DNA of 64,000 bases from Lamellibrachia satsuma (lineage: Eukaryota; Annelida; Polychaeta; Sabellida; Siboglinidae): assembly GCA_033239005.1 (NCBI GenBank), contig BSQZ01000096.1, positions 69,501-133,500 on the forward strand, given 5' to 3'. The notes beneath the pieces are model-generated. The model saw only the letters and a program-made list of their open reading frames with translations. It did not search any database and was not told where the DNA came from. Position numbers and translations under genes: made by a program. Below are positions 29,300 through 44,100 of this stretch, piece by piece. Within the stretch, counting starts at the first letter, position 1; each line of letters begins with the position of its first letter.

Positions 29300-29960
29300 A
29301 TTAAAACAACACTAATAACGTTTCGCCAGGGGAACAAACAAATATAATTTGCTTTGTATTAATCTTATATTCATTTGTATATATATATGATGTGCAAATG
29401 TCTTGCATATAAATATAAATGAACAAGTGCTTGAAGAGGGTGCTAGTATGATTCAAACGTTTCTCTCCAAGGAATAGACGAAGTATTTGTTTCTGCAGTA
29501 CTGTTATACACTTAATGTTTGTAACATAGGCATTACCCCACATCTCACTACAATAGTTAATATATGGCAACAACAGAGAACAATACAGTATGTACATTCC
29601 ATCATGATTAATTAGACAACTTGCTTTGTAAATGATCGTTGCAACTTTCGACAATGTTTTTGTTTTAACCATATTAATGTAATGTTCCCAGTTCAGATCG
29701 TCATCAACAAATATTTGTTACATATTTGTTACACGTACCCTGGCTATTCGTTCGTTATTTATGCACAATTAATGTCAACATCCGGCGGACGTTTCCGTAG
29801 TAGCATATAATTTGTTTTGATCAGTCCAGTGATAATTTGTTTACAACAAGCCATATGCACAATTTGGCAAATTCTCTAGCATATCTCATAGTTCTAATAG
29901 ATTGCTACCGTCACAAAAATGTATTCGTATCATCAGCAAAAGTATCAACACACATCATTA
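29300..29960 (-). mobile_element. LINE RT C-terminal fragment
   Basis: The frame 29672-29301 encodes TLSKVATIIYKASCLI, YILYCSLLLPYINYCSEMWG and ITVLQKQILRLFLGEKRLNH, the typical post-RT segment of a non-LTR element. Sequence to the right (29680-29960) adds a decayed piece like LIKTNYMLLRKRP. It is truncated at both ends and the clade is not resolved; it is different from the CR1-like and L2-like families here. Confidence 0.75.
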
Positions 29961-31058
29961 TACATATTATAAATCATGTAAAAGGTGATTAGATATGTAC
30001 ATATTAATTTGAAAAAATGGTCAATTTTCAAATATGTAGCAAAATTCACATTGAATTAATCATGATTACAATCTTATGACCTTTAACCGATTTGGGACCC
30101 CACCGTATGAACCTTGAAAAAAAATTAACGTTTTCACATTTGCCTTCAGGGCATGTATGCTAAAAGGGCTACAGTAGACACACTTGTTATCTGTGAAACT
30201 ATTATGTTGTGTTGATGTTACTATCTTAAAATTGGTCTGCTGTTGGATTAAGTTTTAGAATGAGCAGTGATATTAGATCACACGCTCGTCGCATTGCCTC
30301 AATACGCGTTCACCATTCAGGGTATTGATCCAACCCTTTCATTTGCCCCTGTCACCCTACCCCCCGTCCTGATTGATGGGCACAGCTGGTTGTGTTGACG
30401 TCTCCGCGTATCCCCATTTAAATTGGCAATAAACATTTTTCTTTTGCGTGTCTGAAAAAGAGTGCATATGCTTTGAAATCATCTTTCACAATGATTGAAC
30501 CTTTAATTGATTGACAATTTTAATTGACAAGTTAGTTGCTATTGATAAGTTAGTTACTGTTTCCAAAATCAATATGTTCTTATGCGAAACAATAACTAAC
30601 AAGATTGTTATTGCATTGCATGGATACGTTTCTCATGTATGCTAATTTCTTGTTGTAGATGAAAGAAATGACAAAAATAATGTCCTACTTCCCAGCACAT
30701 GACAGAAGCTGTGTGACAAGTAACTCCACGTCGGCGGAATTAATTAGGCCTACTGTGCACCCTTGTAGGTGTACGGTAATAAGGAAGAACACATTCTGTT
30801 GATATGCCCAAAACAACCAACAGTTCCCAGCCCAATTTCTTTCTCAATTCATCTGATGTTCCTGCCCTGCATTGGTTTCTCCCTAATCTTATTTACACGG
30901 ATTATTTTTGTGACGGCAAGAGTATTGATTTCTAAAAATATAATTGTTTTTATAAAATAGAAATTATTTTGTCTGACAATCAGTACACTGCTCCAAATAA
31001 CATGCGCGTGCTTCACAGCGTTGACAGTACAAGTCGTTTAGAAATACTGGTACATCTC
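29961..31058. other. No gene recognised
   Basis: AT-rich sequence without a convincing exon. A splice-acceptor-like ttcttgttgtag precedes atgaaagaaatg at about 30660, but no coding evidence supports an exon. Confidence 0.4.
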
Positions 31059-31305
<247 letters not shown>

Positions 31306-31380
31306 GTATTGAATATCTTTAAATTCAATTTTAATGCATCCATGTTAGTGAACTGTGTTTATATTGAAAGAGGCAGTTGA

Positions 31381-31572
<192 letters not shown>

Positions 31573-32389
31573 TTTAATTTTCGTATTCTGTTTCAATTTC
31601 CACCAATTGTCTGGTATAATCTTCCTTAAAATGGTTTTCTTTCACTTGTCATTGACACATAGTCTGCGTCTGTCGTGTCATGTCCTAATTAGCAGCACCT
31701 CAATAGATTTCACTACATGAAACGACGTACTTATGATCTTACATACCACTTAATTTCTTACATTCCATTTATTATTTCAGAATTTCGTGTTCTACGTGCC
31801 GAATAGTTGTTTGAACTACTATTTCTGGCATTTAGCAGAGCAGTCCAGGATTGGACCTTTCGACAGCGTAGGCGAATGAGGCTCGAATGAGACTCGTGAA
31901 ATAAAACTATTCTACCACATTGCATGGATGTACACGAGGTCTGCAGAACATCATGAAGAACTTGTATACATATCCCATTTGTTTATTTACTAATAAAAGA
32001 ATATTCTATACAATAACTTGCGTTCATTTGCATTATGTGATAATGTTAACTCCTTGATCACGACATCAGTCACTTACTGAATTGCTTAAAATCGTGTTCT
32101 CTCAACACCCCCAGATTCCTATAAAACAATTGATTTTAAAATCACATGACTCAAGAACACGGTTCCCATTGCTGTCAGAACTACGTAAAAAATGTATGTG
32201 CAGTTTAATGCAATACGCCGATGAATATGCAAAATTAGCTGAACACTATTTCCTTAATAAATAACCCAACACTAAACGCTGCAGGCAGAAAAATTATACC
32301 TTCATTTCATAGTAAATCAGGTAAATACACTTATATTCTCGTGTTAGGGAATTTAGCAACATGCTTATCAAAGATTACCAAATGTATTT
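31573..32389. other. No gene recognised
   Basis: No open frame of note; a 60-codon frame at 32082-32264 has no family resemblance. Confidence 0.4.
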
Positions 32390-33180
32390 CTCATAATCAT
32401 TCAAAGAGTACATTTGCTTGATCCAGGACCCACTCATTATGACTTCTATTGTGAATGATTGTGCAAAAATGGTAGAACGTTTATAAACAACAAATTGCTC
32501 AATATCTTGCGATTAGTACATGTGTTTGATTACAACAATTAATTGGCTAAACATATTAGTAAGTTCTATTAAACATATTAGTTAGTTAGTATTAGAGTAT
32601 TGTTTAATAAATGAATGCACACAATCGCCTAACAATATATTCATTCAAAGACATCGAAGAAACAAATTCCAGATAATAAGAAAACTATATGACCATTTCA
32701 CGTTTACCTTGTGTCGCCGTCTGAGAAAAAAATACATAAATACAAATTGAAAAATTATAGGAACGATTATTTATTCATTATATGCGTGTAAGGCCCAATA
32801 TAAAACAGTAACTTTGCTTGGTCTAGGACCCACTCATCTGGAATGATATTGTGAATGATTTCGCTGAAATGGTAGAATGTATATCACCGAAAAATTCCTC
32901 AACATCATGCGATTAATGCATGTGTTTGATGACAATAATTTATTGGCTATTACATTAATTAGTTTAATTAAATTGTTTTTAATTAATGCATGCATACACA
33001 CCTAACAATATATTTTCATTCAAAGATATTAAAGAAACAAATTCCATATAATAAGGAAACTATGTCGCCCTTTGGCGTTTACAGTGTGTCGCTGTTTGAG
33101 AAAAATATGCATGAATGCCAAATGACAAATTATAAGATTGATTATTTATTCATTATATGCATTTACTTCACAAACGTCTA
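32390..33180. repeat. Diverged direct tandem duplication, ~390 bp x2
   Basis: Copy 1 (32400-32788) and copy 2 (32810-33175) share in the same order gcttg-tc-aggacccactcat, attgtgaatgatt, atggtagaa, gcgattaat/gtacatgtgtttgat, cctaacaatatatt, gaaacaaattcca and gattatttattcattatatgc. Divergence is considerable and there are indels. Nothing in it is recognisably coding. Confidence 0.75.
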
Positions 33181-34139
33181 TAGCAATATATCCTTCATCA
33201 TATTCACAACATTATAATGACGAATTGTAATTGAATAAAATGCGTTCTATATAAATATAGAAGTAAATCATACCATAGCATGTCAATAATACACAATCCC
33301 ACATTTTCAGCTGCTTGCGACATGTCGGGTTCATATATAGATCCAAAATTTAGATCAACTGCCAGTTGGGCGCGTCGAAACAAACACAGACACAGGTCTA
33401 CAGCGGCTTGGCAAGCTGCTCTCTCGCCAGGATGTGGTGGTTCCTGATACGAGGGGGGATTAGGGTTCCGATCTGTTGTCTCCCTTGGAGAAAGATACAA
33501 CTCCCTTGGAGATGCGTACATATGCAATTGGAAGAGACTGGTGAGGATTGAGGCATGCCAAAGCCAGGAGTTGCTCCACCATTTAATTCTCAGAGGCCGC
33601 CGGGAACCGGATATATTGTAGTATGGGATAGGCGTCAACCGCCGACGAAGCCAATCTCTTGTTCGAAATACTGGTTTTACAAATTTTATATCTTTATTAT
33701 CGACGATTTCATAGCTTTATATGATGTTATGTATAGTTCCCTTTGTTCATTCGCCATAATTCCTGCCGACTGTTATTGATATTATGTACTCTTTTTCAAA
33801 TCCAACTACGCAGTATTGCAGTGTCACATCAACGCAACTGTAATTGTTATTGACATATGTAATGCGATTCGCATATAATGGATTGTGTGCTGTCTACATG
33901 CTATGCTACGCTCAATTAAAGTAGATACTTTAAAGGGGATGATGAAAATGTCACCAACACACCGTTGGGTTGCTCCGGTATTCGTAATGATGTTGGGTGC
34001 GGTGTTTCTGGCAGCCATCACATGTTGGGGTATGTTACTAAGTCATGCATCCAGTGAATGAAGTTGGGGGTATTTGCAGAACTAGAAGCTTTTCAGTCAT
34101 ATTGTGATGGTGCATAGTATTAAAGTCCGAACTAAAATA
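33181..34139. other. No gene recognised
   Basis: The minus-strand frame 33204-33638 (144 codons, containing PPHPGERAACQAAVDLCLCL) is unmatched by anything I recognise. It could be a decayed element or chance. Confidence 0.35.
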
Positions 34140-35165
34140 TATAAAGAAGATGCGGGTGTAGTTGACTGCCTTCTCTAGATGTTTGGTGACATTGTGTATC
34201 AGGGTCGACACAACACCATGAGTGCTACGCCCACGCTTCTAGGCGAAATTAATGTGATCAAGTTTCTCCTTAATGTTTGGAGAGAGGTTGATCAGGCATA
34301 AATTCTAAGAGGCTTTCATGGGAACGGAAGTAAGAGCAACGGGCATGTATTTGTTGAGTTCATGCGGTGATCGGATGTTAAGCTCAGGAAAGACGGTGCT
34401 GGTATTCCAAATGTTTGGAATGATGCCGGTGTCTACAGACTCGTGGAACAGTTGTGTGAACATAGGCGCCAATTCCTCAGCACACGTATATAGAAACTGG
34501 GCAGAAATGCTGTCGGGCCCAGCAGTTTTCCCTATGCTGATTCTCTTGAACTGGCATGTCACGTCGTTTTTGGAGATGATGATAATTTTCGGGTACGGGG
34601 GGTGGTTGCCAGAAGCCTTGTGCACCCGGATGTAAAGTTTATTCTGTCGAAGCGAGTGTAGAAGGTGTTTAGATCTATAGCATCAGGCAGTGTATTAGAT
34701 CTTGCACTTTCGCCAGCTCTGGCATCACCTGCCATCACCTTGAGATTTATGAAAGCATCACGAGTGTTCATGGTCTGATATTGCTTTTCAACTTAGTCTC
34801 GAAGAGCTTTTTTAGCAACGCCAATATCTGCCCTAAGAATTTTCTGTTTGTTGATCACTGGATTCTTTGTTAGGACACACAGTGACAGTCTGGGATGACA
34901 GAATCTTGACAGAACTTTGCGGAGTCAGTGAGAATATCAGCAGACGAATGGTGTTGTTATCTACCCCCCCCCCGGGCAGGGAGACATTGCGGGGTGTATG
35001 TGTCTTCCAATGACCTAGAGCATAAGTCGATTACTTTGTTAGGCAGGTGACGATCTGTTGAAATAAGGGCAGTACGCCATCCAGATTGCATACGTTAAAG
35101 TCGCCCACTGTGATCACGGGCGCATCAAGATGTATTGACTGGATTCTAGACACCGACCCAGCATT
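34140..35165 (-). mobile_element. Decayed LINE fragment (endonuclease end and RT start)
   Basis: The minus strand encodes CQFKRISIGKTAGPDSIS, FLYTCAEELAPMFTQLFHES, GIIPNIWNTSTVFPELNI and LNKYMPVALTSVPMKASE (34625-34305), the usual RT entry region (KA.GPD..S, P..WK...V.P, N.YRPVALTS). Left of it lie remnants of the next RT segment. Right of it (34990-35160) an endonuclease-like remnant is suggested by the antisense of acgttaaagtcgcccactgt. Frameshifted and truncated where the 29-bp array begins. Confidence 0.75.
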
Positions 35166-38100
35166 TTCTCACGACAGATGCAGTCAAAACCATTGAGTCT
35201 CAAGAGATTGGGTTCACAGCTTTTATTGACTACAGACGGAATACACGTTATTTATTCATGAGATAATCCACAGAATATGCTCATTCGATATGGAATACGC
35301 AGCATTAATTCGCGAGAGTTGGAGGCCACAGAATTTACACGTGTGAGATAGAGTCCATTATACTAATGAAAGATAACGTGCACAGCGTTTACTCATGGGA
35401 GATAGAGTACACAGTATTTAACCAGGAGAGTTGGAGTTCACAAAAGTTTCACATAAGAGATGTAATCCACAACATTTTCTCATGAGAGATGAAGTTCACA
35501 GTATTGACTCTCAAGAGATAGAGTCCATAGCATTGAGAGATGTAAGGGTTATTTTCCTTATATTCCCTGAAGGCCGGGGCAACGATACCGGTAATGTTTC
35601 TTCATAACTAGGCCGCGGCATTATCTACGGAGTGGTGGAGTCCATGGCACTTACTCAGAAGATATGGAGTCCACAGCATTTAATCTTAAGATATGGAGCA
35701 TGCAATATATACCCATGAGTGATGGGTACATGATATCTACTCACGACAGATGGAATCCACAGCAAATACTCATGAGAGATGGAGTCCAAAGTTTTTGTTC
35801 GTAAGAGATGTACAAAGTATTTACCCATGAGAGTTGGAGATGACAACATTTTCTCATCAGAGGTGGAGTACACAGCATTTTTTAACGACTGATGCAGTCC
35901 AAAGCATTGACTCTCAAGAGATGGGGTGCATAGCTTTTACTGCGTAGAGATGGGGTCCACAGCTTGTACAGACTAGAGATGGAATACACATTATTTTCTA
36001 GTGAGTGATATAGTGCACAGCATGTTCTCACGAATTATGCTTCCAAAAATATTGAATCTCAAGAAATGGGGTCCACAGTTTTACTGACTAGAGATGGAGT
36101 ACACTTTACATATTTATGAGATGTGGAGACCACAGCATTGACTCTCAAGCCATGGATTCAAAAGCATATCCTCATAAGAGGTGGAGTCACACATAATTTA
36201 TTCATAAGACATGGAACGAACAGCATTTCCTCACAATATGTGGAGTTCACAGCGTTTGCACATGAAAGATGCAATTGTTGTTCTCCTCCTTTTCCATATA
36301 TTCCAGGGTAAGGCAGGCAAAGATACCGGCCGCTGATTTTGTTTCCTTCTTCTTCATCACCATCCCACAGCATTAATTATAGAGATATCGATATCATAAC
36401 ATTTACTCATGAGAGATGGAGTCCACAGCATATACTCTTCATATACTCAGCATATACACTGGAGTCCACAGTTTTTACTTAACAGAGATGGAGCCCACAT
36501 TTACTCATGATATATCGAGTCAACAGCATTGGATCCCAAGATATGGAGTCCATATTATCAACTTATGAGAGATGGAGTACAAAGCATTTACTCAAGATAT
36601 ATAGAGTACAAGGCATTTACTGAAGAGAGATGGAGTACATAGTATTTTGTAACGAGATTTAGAGTTCACAATATTTTCACATCAGAGATGGAATGCACAC
36701 CATTTACTGATTAAATGTGGTGTACACAGCATTTAATCTTGAGAGATGGAGTATACAGCATTTACTCATGATATATGTAATATTTACTGATGAGAGATGG
36801 AGTACACGGCATTTATTTATGAGAGATGGACTCCACTGCATTTACTAATAACATGTGGAACCCACAGCATTTACACACAATATATGGATTACTCAGCCGT
36901 TATCTTTCTGACAAGATATGCAGTCCACAACAGAGACTTCCCAGAGATAGAGTCCACAAAATATCTTCACGAGAGACCGAGTACACAGCATTTACTGATA
37001 AAATATCGAGTTCATGATATTTACTCATTAGAGATGGACTGCAAAGCATTTACTCTTCAGAAATGGGGTCCACAGTATTTACTCATGAGAGATGGAGTAG
37101 ACATCATTGATTTCCAAGATATGGAGTCAACAGCAGTTTCTCTTGGGAGATGGAGTCCACAAAACTCACGAGAGACCGAGTACACAGCATTTACTGAAAA
37201 AAGATCGAGTTCATGACATTTACTAATTAGAGGAGTCCACAGCATTTACTCTTGAGAGAAGGTATACACAGCATTTACACATGAGAAATGGAATCCACAA
37301 TTATTAACAAGATATGGAGTCCATACCATTGATTTCCAAGATATGGAGTATAAAGCATTTTCTAACAACTGATGAAGTCCAAAGCATTAGCTCGAGAGTT
37401 AACTAAGTGTCCACACTTACCGAAAAGATATAGAGTCCATAGCATTGATTTCCAACAGATGAATTCCACAGAATGTTCTCTTGAGAGATTGGTCACACAT
37501 AATTTATTAATGGGAGATGGAGGACACGGTACTTACTCATGATATATGGAGTAGAAGGCATTTATTTTTGATATATGGAGTCCACTGCATTTACTCATGA
37601 GAGACAAAATAGGTATTATTTTATCACGAGATTTGGAGTTGACAATATTTTCACATGTATTACACAGAATGTACTCATGATAGATGGAGTACACAACATT
37701 TACTCAAGATACATGGAGTACACGGTGTTTTCTCATGAGAGATGAAGTCCGCAGCATTGTCTCATGAGGGATGGGGTCCACAGCATTTACTTATGAGAGG
37801 TAACCTCCACAACATTTACTCAAAAGAGGTGAAAGCCACAGCATACGGAGTATACAGCATTAACTCGTGAGAGAAGGAATACGACATGTACTTATGAGAG
37901 AACGAATAAAGAACGTTTACTCTTGAGAGATGGAGTAGACAGTATTCAATGTCAAGTGAAAGAGTCCAAAGCATTTATACTAGACAGATGGATATTCAAG
38001 ACAGTTGGAGTAAACTGCATTTACCAATGAGAGATGGAGTTCAAGATATATACCCATAAGAGATGGAGTCCACACAATTTATTAATGAGAAATGGAGTAC

Positions 38101-41100
38101 GCAGCATTTAATAATGAGAAATGGATAACATGATATTTACTCATTACATATTGAGCACACGACATTTACTCACGAGAGATGGAGTCCACTGCAATTATTG
38201 AAAAATGGGTACTCGGCATTTACTCTGAAGAGATGCAATCTACTGTGTTTACTGATGACAGGTGGTATCCACGGGATTTATTCATAAGAGATGGAATGGC
38301 CAGTATTTACTCACAACAAATGGAGACAACAACGTTTACGCATGAGAGATTGTAAACATAGCAATCACTCATCAGAGATAGAGTACATAGTTATTGACAA
38401 GATATGGAGCCCATAGCATTGATTTCCAAGAAAGAGATGGAGTCTACTGCATTTTCAAACGACTGATGTAGTCCAAAGCGTTGAATCTCAAGAGATGGTG
38501 TTCACACTTACTGAAAAGATGTGGAATCCATAGCATTGACTTCCTATTTCTTTTGAAAGATGGATTCCACAAAATATACTTATGAGAGACTGAGTACACA
38601 ACATTTACTCATAAAAGATCGAGTATACGATATTTACTCTTTAGAAATGGATTTCACATTAATTACTTATGAGAGATGGAGTACACATAATTTACTGATG
38701 ATAAATGGAGTCTACTGCATTTACTCATCAGAAATGGAGTCCACACCAGTTACACATGAGATATTGTGTACACATTATTTAATCTTAGGAGATGGAATAC
38801 ACAGCATTTACTCATGAGAGATGGAGATTACACTATTTACTCATAAGAGATGGCGTCCACAGCCTTTACTCATTTGATATGGGGTACACAGCATTTAATT
38901 TTGAGAGGTGGAAAACACAGCATATACTCATGAGAGATGGATTCCACATAATGTACTCTTGAGAATTAGGGCACACAGAATACACTCATGTGAGGTGTGG
39001 GACACGGCATTTACTCATCAGATATGGAGTAGAAGGCATTTATTTATGATATATAGAGTCCACTGCATTAACTCGTGTGGGACGAAGTAGGTAATATTTT
39101 GTCACGAGATTTGGAGTTGACAATATGTTCACATGGATTCCACAGAATTTACTCATGATAGAGGGAGAACACAACATTTCCTGAACATACATGGAGTACA
39201 CGTTTTTTTCCTCATAAGAGATGAAGTCCACATTGAATAATGGGGGATGGGGTCCACAACATTTACTTATGAAAGGTAGCATTTACTCATGAGAGAAGGA
39301 ATACACCACATGTTCTTATGAGAGAAGGAGCAAACAAGGTTTACTCTTGAGATATGGAGTACACAGTATTTAATGTCAAGAGATGCAGGCCAAAGCAGTT
39401 ACTCTTGATATAAGGAGTCCACAACATTTACTCACAAGAGATGGAGTCCGCAGCATTTACTCTAGAAAGACGGAGTCCACAACATATACTCATGACAGAT
39501 GGAGTAAACTGCATTTACCAATGAAAGATGGAGTTCAATATATAAACTGATAAGAGATGAAGTCCACACAATTTACTCATGAGAAATGGAGAACACGGTA
39601 TTTACTAATGAGAAATGGAGTACACATCAATTAGTAATAAGAGATGGAGAACATGATTTTTACTCACTATATATTGAGCACAATATATTTAGTCACGAGA
39701 GATGGAGTCCATAGCAATTACTGAAAAATGTGGTACTCAGCAATTACTCTGAAATGATGCAATCCACTGCATATACTAATGACACGTGGTATCCACGGGA
39801 TTTATTCATAAGAGATGGTATGGCCAGTATTTACTCACTACAGATTGAGTCTACATAAGTTACACATGAGAGATGATAAACACAGCATTTGCTCATCAGA
39901 CAAGGAGCCCACACTTACTGACAAGATATGGAGTCCATAGCATTGATTTCCAAGAGATGGTGTCAACTGCATTTTCAAACGACTGATGCAGTCCAAAGCA
40001 TTTACTCTCAAGAGATGGTGTCCACAGTTACTCAAAAGATATGGAGTCCATAGCATTGACTCCCAAGAGATGGATTCCACAGCATTTTGTCTTGAAACAT
40101 GTAGTCCACAAAATATATTGATGAGAGACCGAGTACACAACATTTACTGATAAAATATCGAGTATATGATGTTTACTCTTTAGAGATGGATTTCACATCA
40201 ATTACTTATGAGAAATGGAGAACACAGAGTTTACTGATGAGAAATGGAGTCCACTGCATTTACTCATCAGAAATGGAATCCACACCAGTTTCACATAAAG
40301 AGATTGTGTAAACAACATTTAATCTTGAGAGATGGAGAACACCTCTTGAGAGATTGAGATTAGAGAATTTATTCATAAGAGATGGCGTCCGTAGCTTTTA
40401 CTCTTGAGAGATGAGTTTCACAGCATTTACTCATGAGGTATGGTGTCCACAGCATGTACTAATGAGATATGAACGAACATAATTTACGAATGAGAGATGG
40501 AGTTTACAATGTTTACTCATTTGATATGGGGTACACAGTGTTTAATTTTGAGAGATGCTAAACACAGCATATTCCTGAGAGAAAGAGTATACGACATATA
40601 CTCATGAGAGAATAAGTAAACATCGTTTACTCTTGAGATATGGAGTACACAGTATTCAATGTGAAGATATGGAGTTCAAAGCAGTTACTCGTGAGATATG
40701 GAGTACACAACATTTACTTACAAGAGATGGAGTCCGCAGCATTTACTCTAATAGTAGTCCAAAACATTTACTCATTAGATACGGTATACACAGCATTTAA
40801 TCTTGAAAGATGGAATAAACAGGCTATACTCATGAGAGATGGCCTCCACAGCATTTACTCTGGAGAAATGTAGTACACAGCATTTATTAATGTGAGATTG
40901 AGAACATTGAGTACACTGTATTTACCCCAAAGAGATCGAATACAAGATATTTTCTCATGAATGGTGGAGTCCTCAATATCAGCATTTTCTCATGTGAAAT
41001 GTAATACAGTGTATATAATCATGAGACATGGATTTCGTGGCATCTACTTTTGAGAGATGGAGTATGCGAGGATTCTTTATGAGTGATGGAACCCACAACA

Positions 41101-44100
41101 TTTACCCATTAGAGATAGAGATAGCAACATTTTCACAACACAGATGGTGTACATAGCATGTATTCACGCGAGTTGGAGGCCACAGCATTTATCTCTGAGA
41201 GATGGAGTCCACTGTATATATTAATGAGAGATGGCTTCAACAGCAATTTATCATGACTGATGCAGTCCAAATCGTTTACTCTCAAGAAATGGGTTCCACA
41301 GCTTTTATTGATGACATATGGAGTACACATTATTTACTCTTGAAAAAGCCCACAGCATTTTCACATGATATATGCTGTTGTTGCTCTCCTCCTTTTCCTT
41401 GTAGCCCGAGTCCACACCATTTTCACATGATATATGCTGTTGTTGCTCTCCTCCTTTTCCTTGTAGCCCGAGTCCACACCATTTTCACAAGATATATGCT
41501 GTTGTTGCTCTCTTCCTTTTCCTTGTAGCCCGTACACAGCATTTACTCATGAGAGATGGAGTCCACGATATATTCTCAAGAGAGATGACGTACATAACAA
41601 TTACATATCCGAGATGGAGTCCACAGCATTTACTCTTAATTGATGAAGTACACAGCATCTACCCATTGACAGATTGAGTACAAGGCATTTATTCATGACA
41701 TATGGAGTCCATAGGATGTACTCTCGTGAACGATGGATTCCACAGCATTTACTGTCGTGAGAGATGGAATCGACAACTTTTACTAATAAAAAATGGAGTC
41801 CACATAATTTACTTAATATGGATGGAGTCAACAGCATAGACACTCAAGAGATGGAGCTTTTCCTAATGTGAGATGGACTCCACAGCATTTATACATAAGA
41901 TATGCAATTATTGCGCTGCTTCCTTCCCAACAGTCTGGGGTGAGGCTGGCAACGATACCGGTCCTTGATTTTTGATTCCCCTTCTTCTTCATCATTAGTC
42001 CACATCAATTACCAATCCACAGCATTTATTCTTGGTAGGTGGATCACACAGCATTTATTCATGAGAGATGGAGTACACGACATATACTTTTGAGAGATGG
42101 GGTACACAGCATGTATTCTTGGTTGATGGATTATACAGCATTTATTCATGAGAGAAGGAGTACACGACATATACTCATGAGACATGCGGTACACAGCATT
42201 TAATTTTGAGAGATGGTAAACACAGCATATACTCCTGAGATAAAGAGTATACGACATGAGAGAAGAAGTAAACATCGTTTATTCTTGAGAGATGGAGTAC
42301 ACAGTATTCAATATGAAGAGATGGAGTCCAAAGCAGTTACTCGTGAGATATGGAGTACACAACATTTACTTACAAGAGATGGAGTCCGCAGCATTTACTC
42401 TAATAGCATTTACTCATCACGGATGGTGTACACAGCATTTACTCATGAGAGATGCAGCCAACATAATTTACTCAAGAGAGATGTAGTCCACAACATTTAC
42501 TCATTAGAGACGGTATACACAGCATTTAATATTGAGAGATGGAATAAACAGGCTACACTCATGAGAGATGGCCTCCACAGCATTTACTCTTGATAGATGT
42601 AGTACACAGCATTTATTAATGTGAGATTGAGAACATGATATTTACTTATGAGAGACGGAGTCCATAACATTCACTAATGAGAAATTGAGTACAGTCTATT
42701 TACCCCAAAGAGATCGAATACAAGATATTTTCTCATGAATAGTCCTCAATATTTACTCTTAAACGATGAAGTACACAGCATTTATCCATTAACAGATTGA
42801 GTGCAAGGCATTTATTTATGACATATGGAGTCCATATGATTTACAGTAGGGAGCGATAGAGTCCATAGCATTTACTCTCTTGAGATATGGGTTGAAAAAC
42901 GTTTATTAGTAAAAAAAAATGTAGCCCACATAATTTACTTAATATAGATGGAGTCCACAGTATAGACACTCAAGATATGGATTCCACAGCTTTTTCTGAA
43001 GAGAGATGTAGTCCACAGCATTTACACATGACAGATGCAGTTTTTGCGCTCCTTTCTTTCCCTGCAGTCCGAAGTGAGGCTGGCAACGATACCGGTCATT
43101 GTTTTTTGTTTCCCATTCTTCTTCTTCATTAATCCACACCATTTACTAAGGAGATACGGAGCCAATAACATTTACTCATGATAGAATGCGTCCACAGCAT
43201 TTAATCTTGAGAGATGGAGTACATCATATTTACCCACAATAGTTGGAGTCCAAAGCGTTTGTTCCCGACAGATGGCGTCCACAATATTCAATCTCAAGAG
43301 ATGGAATCCAAAGCAGTTACTCATGAGAGGTCGAGTCAACAACGTTTACTCACAACGTATGGAGTAAACGTCGATTTTTATTTCCCTTCATCTTCACCAA
43401 TAATCCACAACACTTACAAAGGAGAGAATGAGTCCACAACATTTACGAGATATGGAATCCACAGCATTGACTCCCAAGATATGGAACACACAGCATTTTC
43501 TCTTGTGAGATGGAATACACAGTATCAACTCATGAGACATGGATTACGTAGCATATACTTTTGAGAGATGGAGTACGCGATAATTCTTTATGAGAGATGG
43601 AACCCACAACATTTACCCATTAGAGATAGAGATAGCAATATTTTCATAAGAGAGGTGGGGTACATAGCATTTATTCACGAAAGTTGGAGGCCACAACATT
43701 TACCCGTGAGAGATGGAGTCCATTGCATATATTCATGAGAGATGGTGTCAACAGCATTTTGTCATGACTTTTGCAGTCCAAATCGTTTACTCTCAAGAGA
43801 TGGGTTCCACAGCTTTTATTGATAACATATGGAGTAAACATTATTTACTCTTGAAAAAGGAGTCCACATCATTTTCACATGATATATGCTGTTGCTGATG
43901 TTGTTGCTCTCCTCCTTTTTCTGTAGCCCGTACACTGCATTTACTCATGAGAGATGGAGTCCACAACTTATTCTCATGAGAGATGACGTACAAGATAATT
44001 ACACATGAAATATGGAGTTCACAGCATTCATTTTTGCTAGATGGATTACACAACATTTATTTATGAGTGAAGGAGTACACGACATATATTCATGAGAGTT

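Noticed and set aside
33204..33638. 144-codon minus-strand frame
   Set aside because: No motif recognised and flanking sequence shows no gene structure; left as unassigned.
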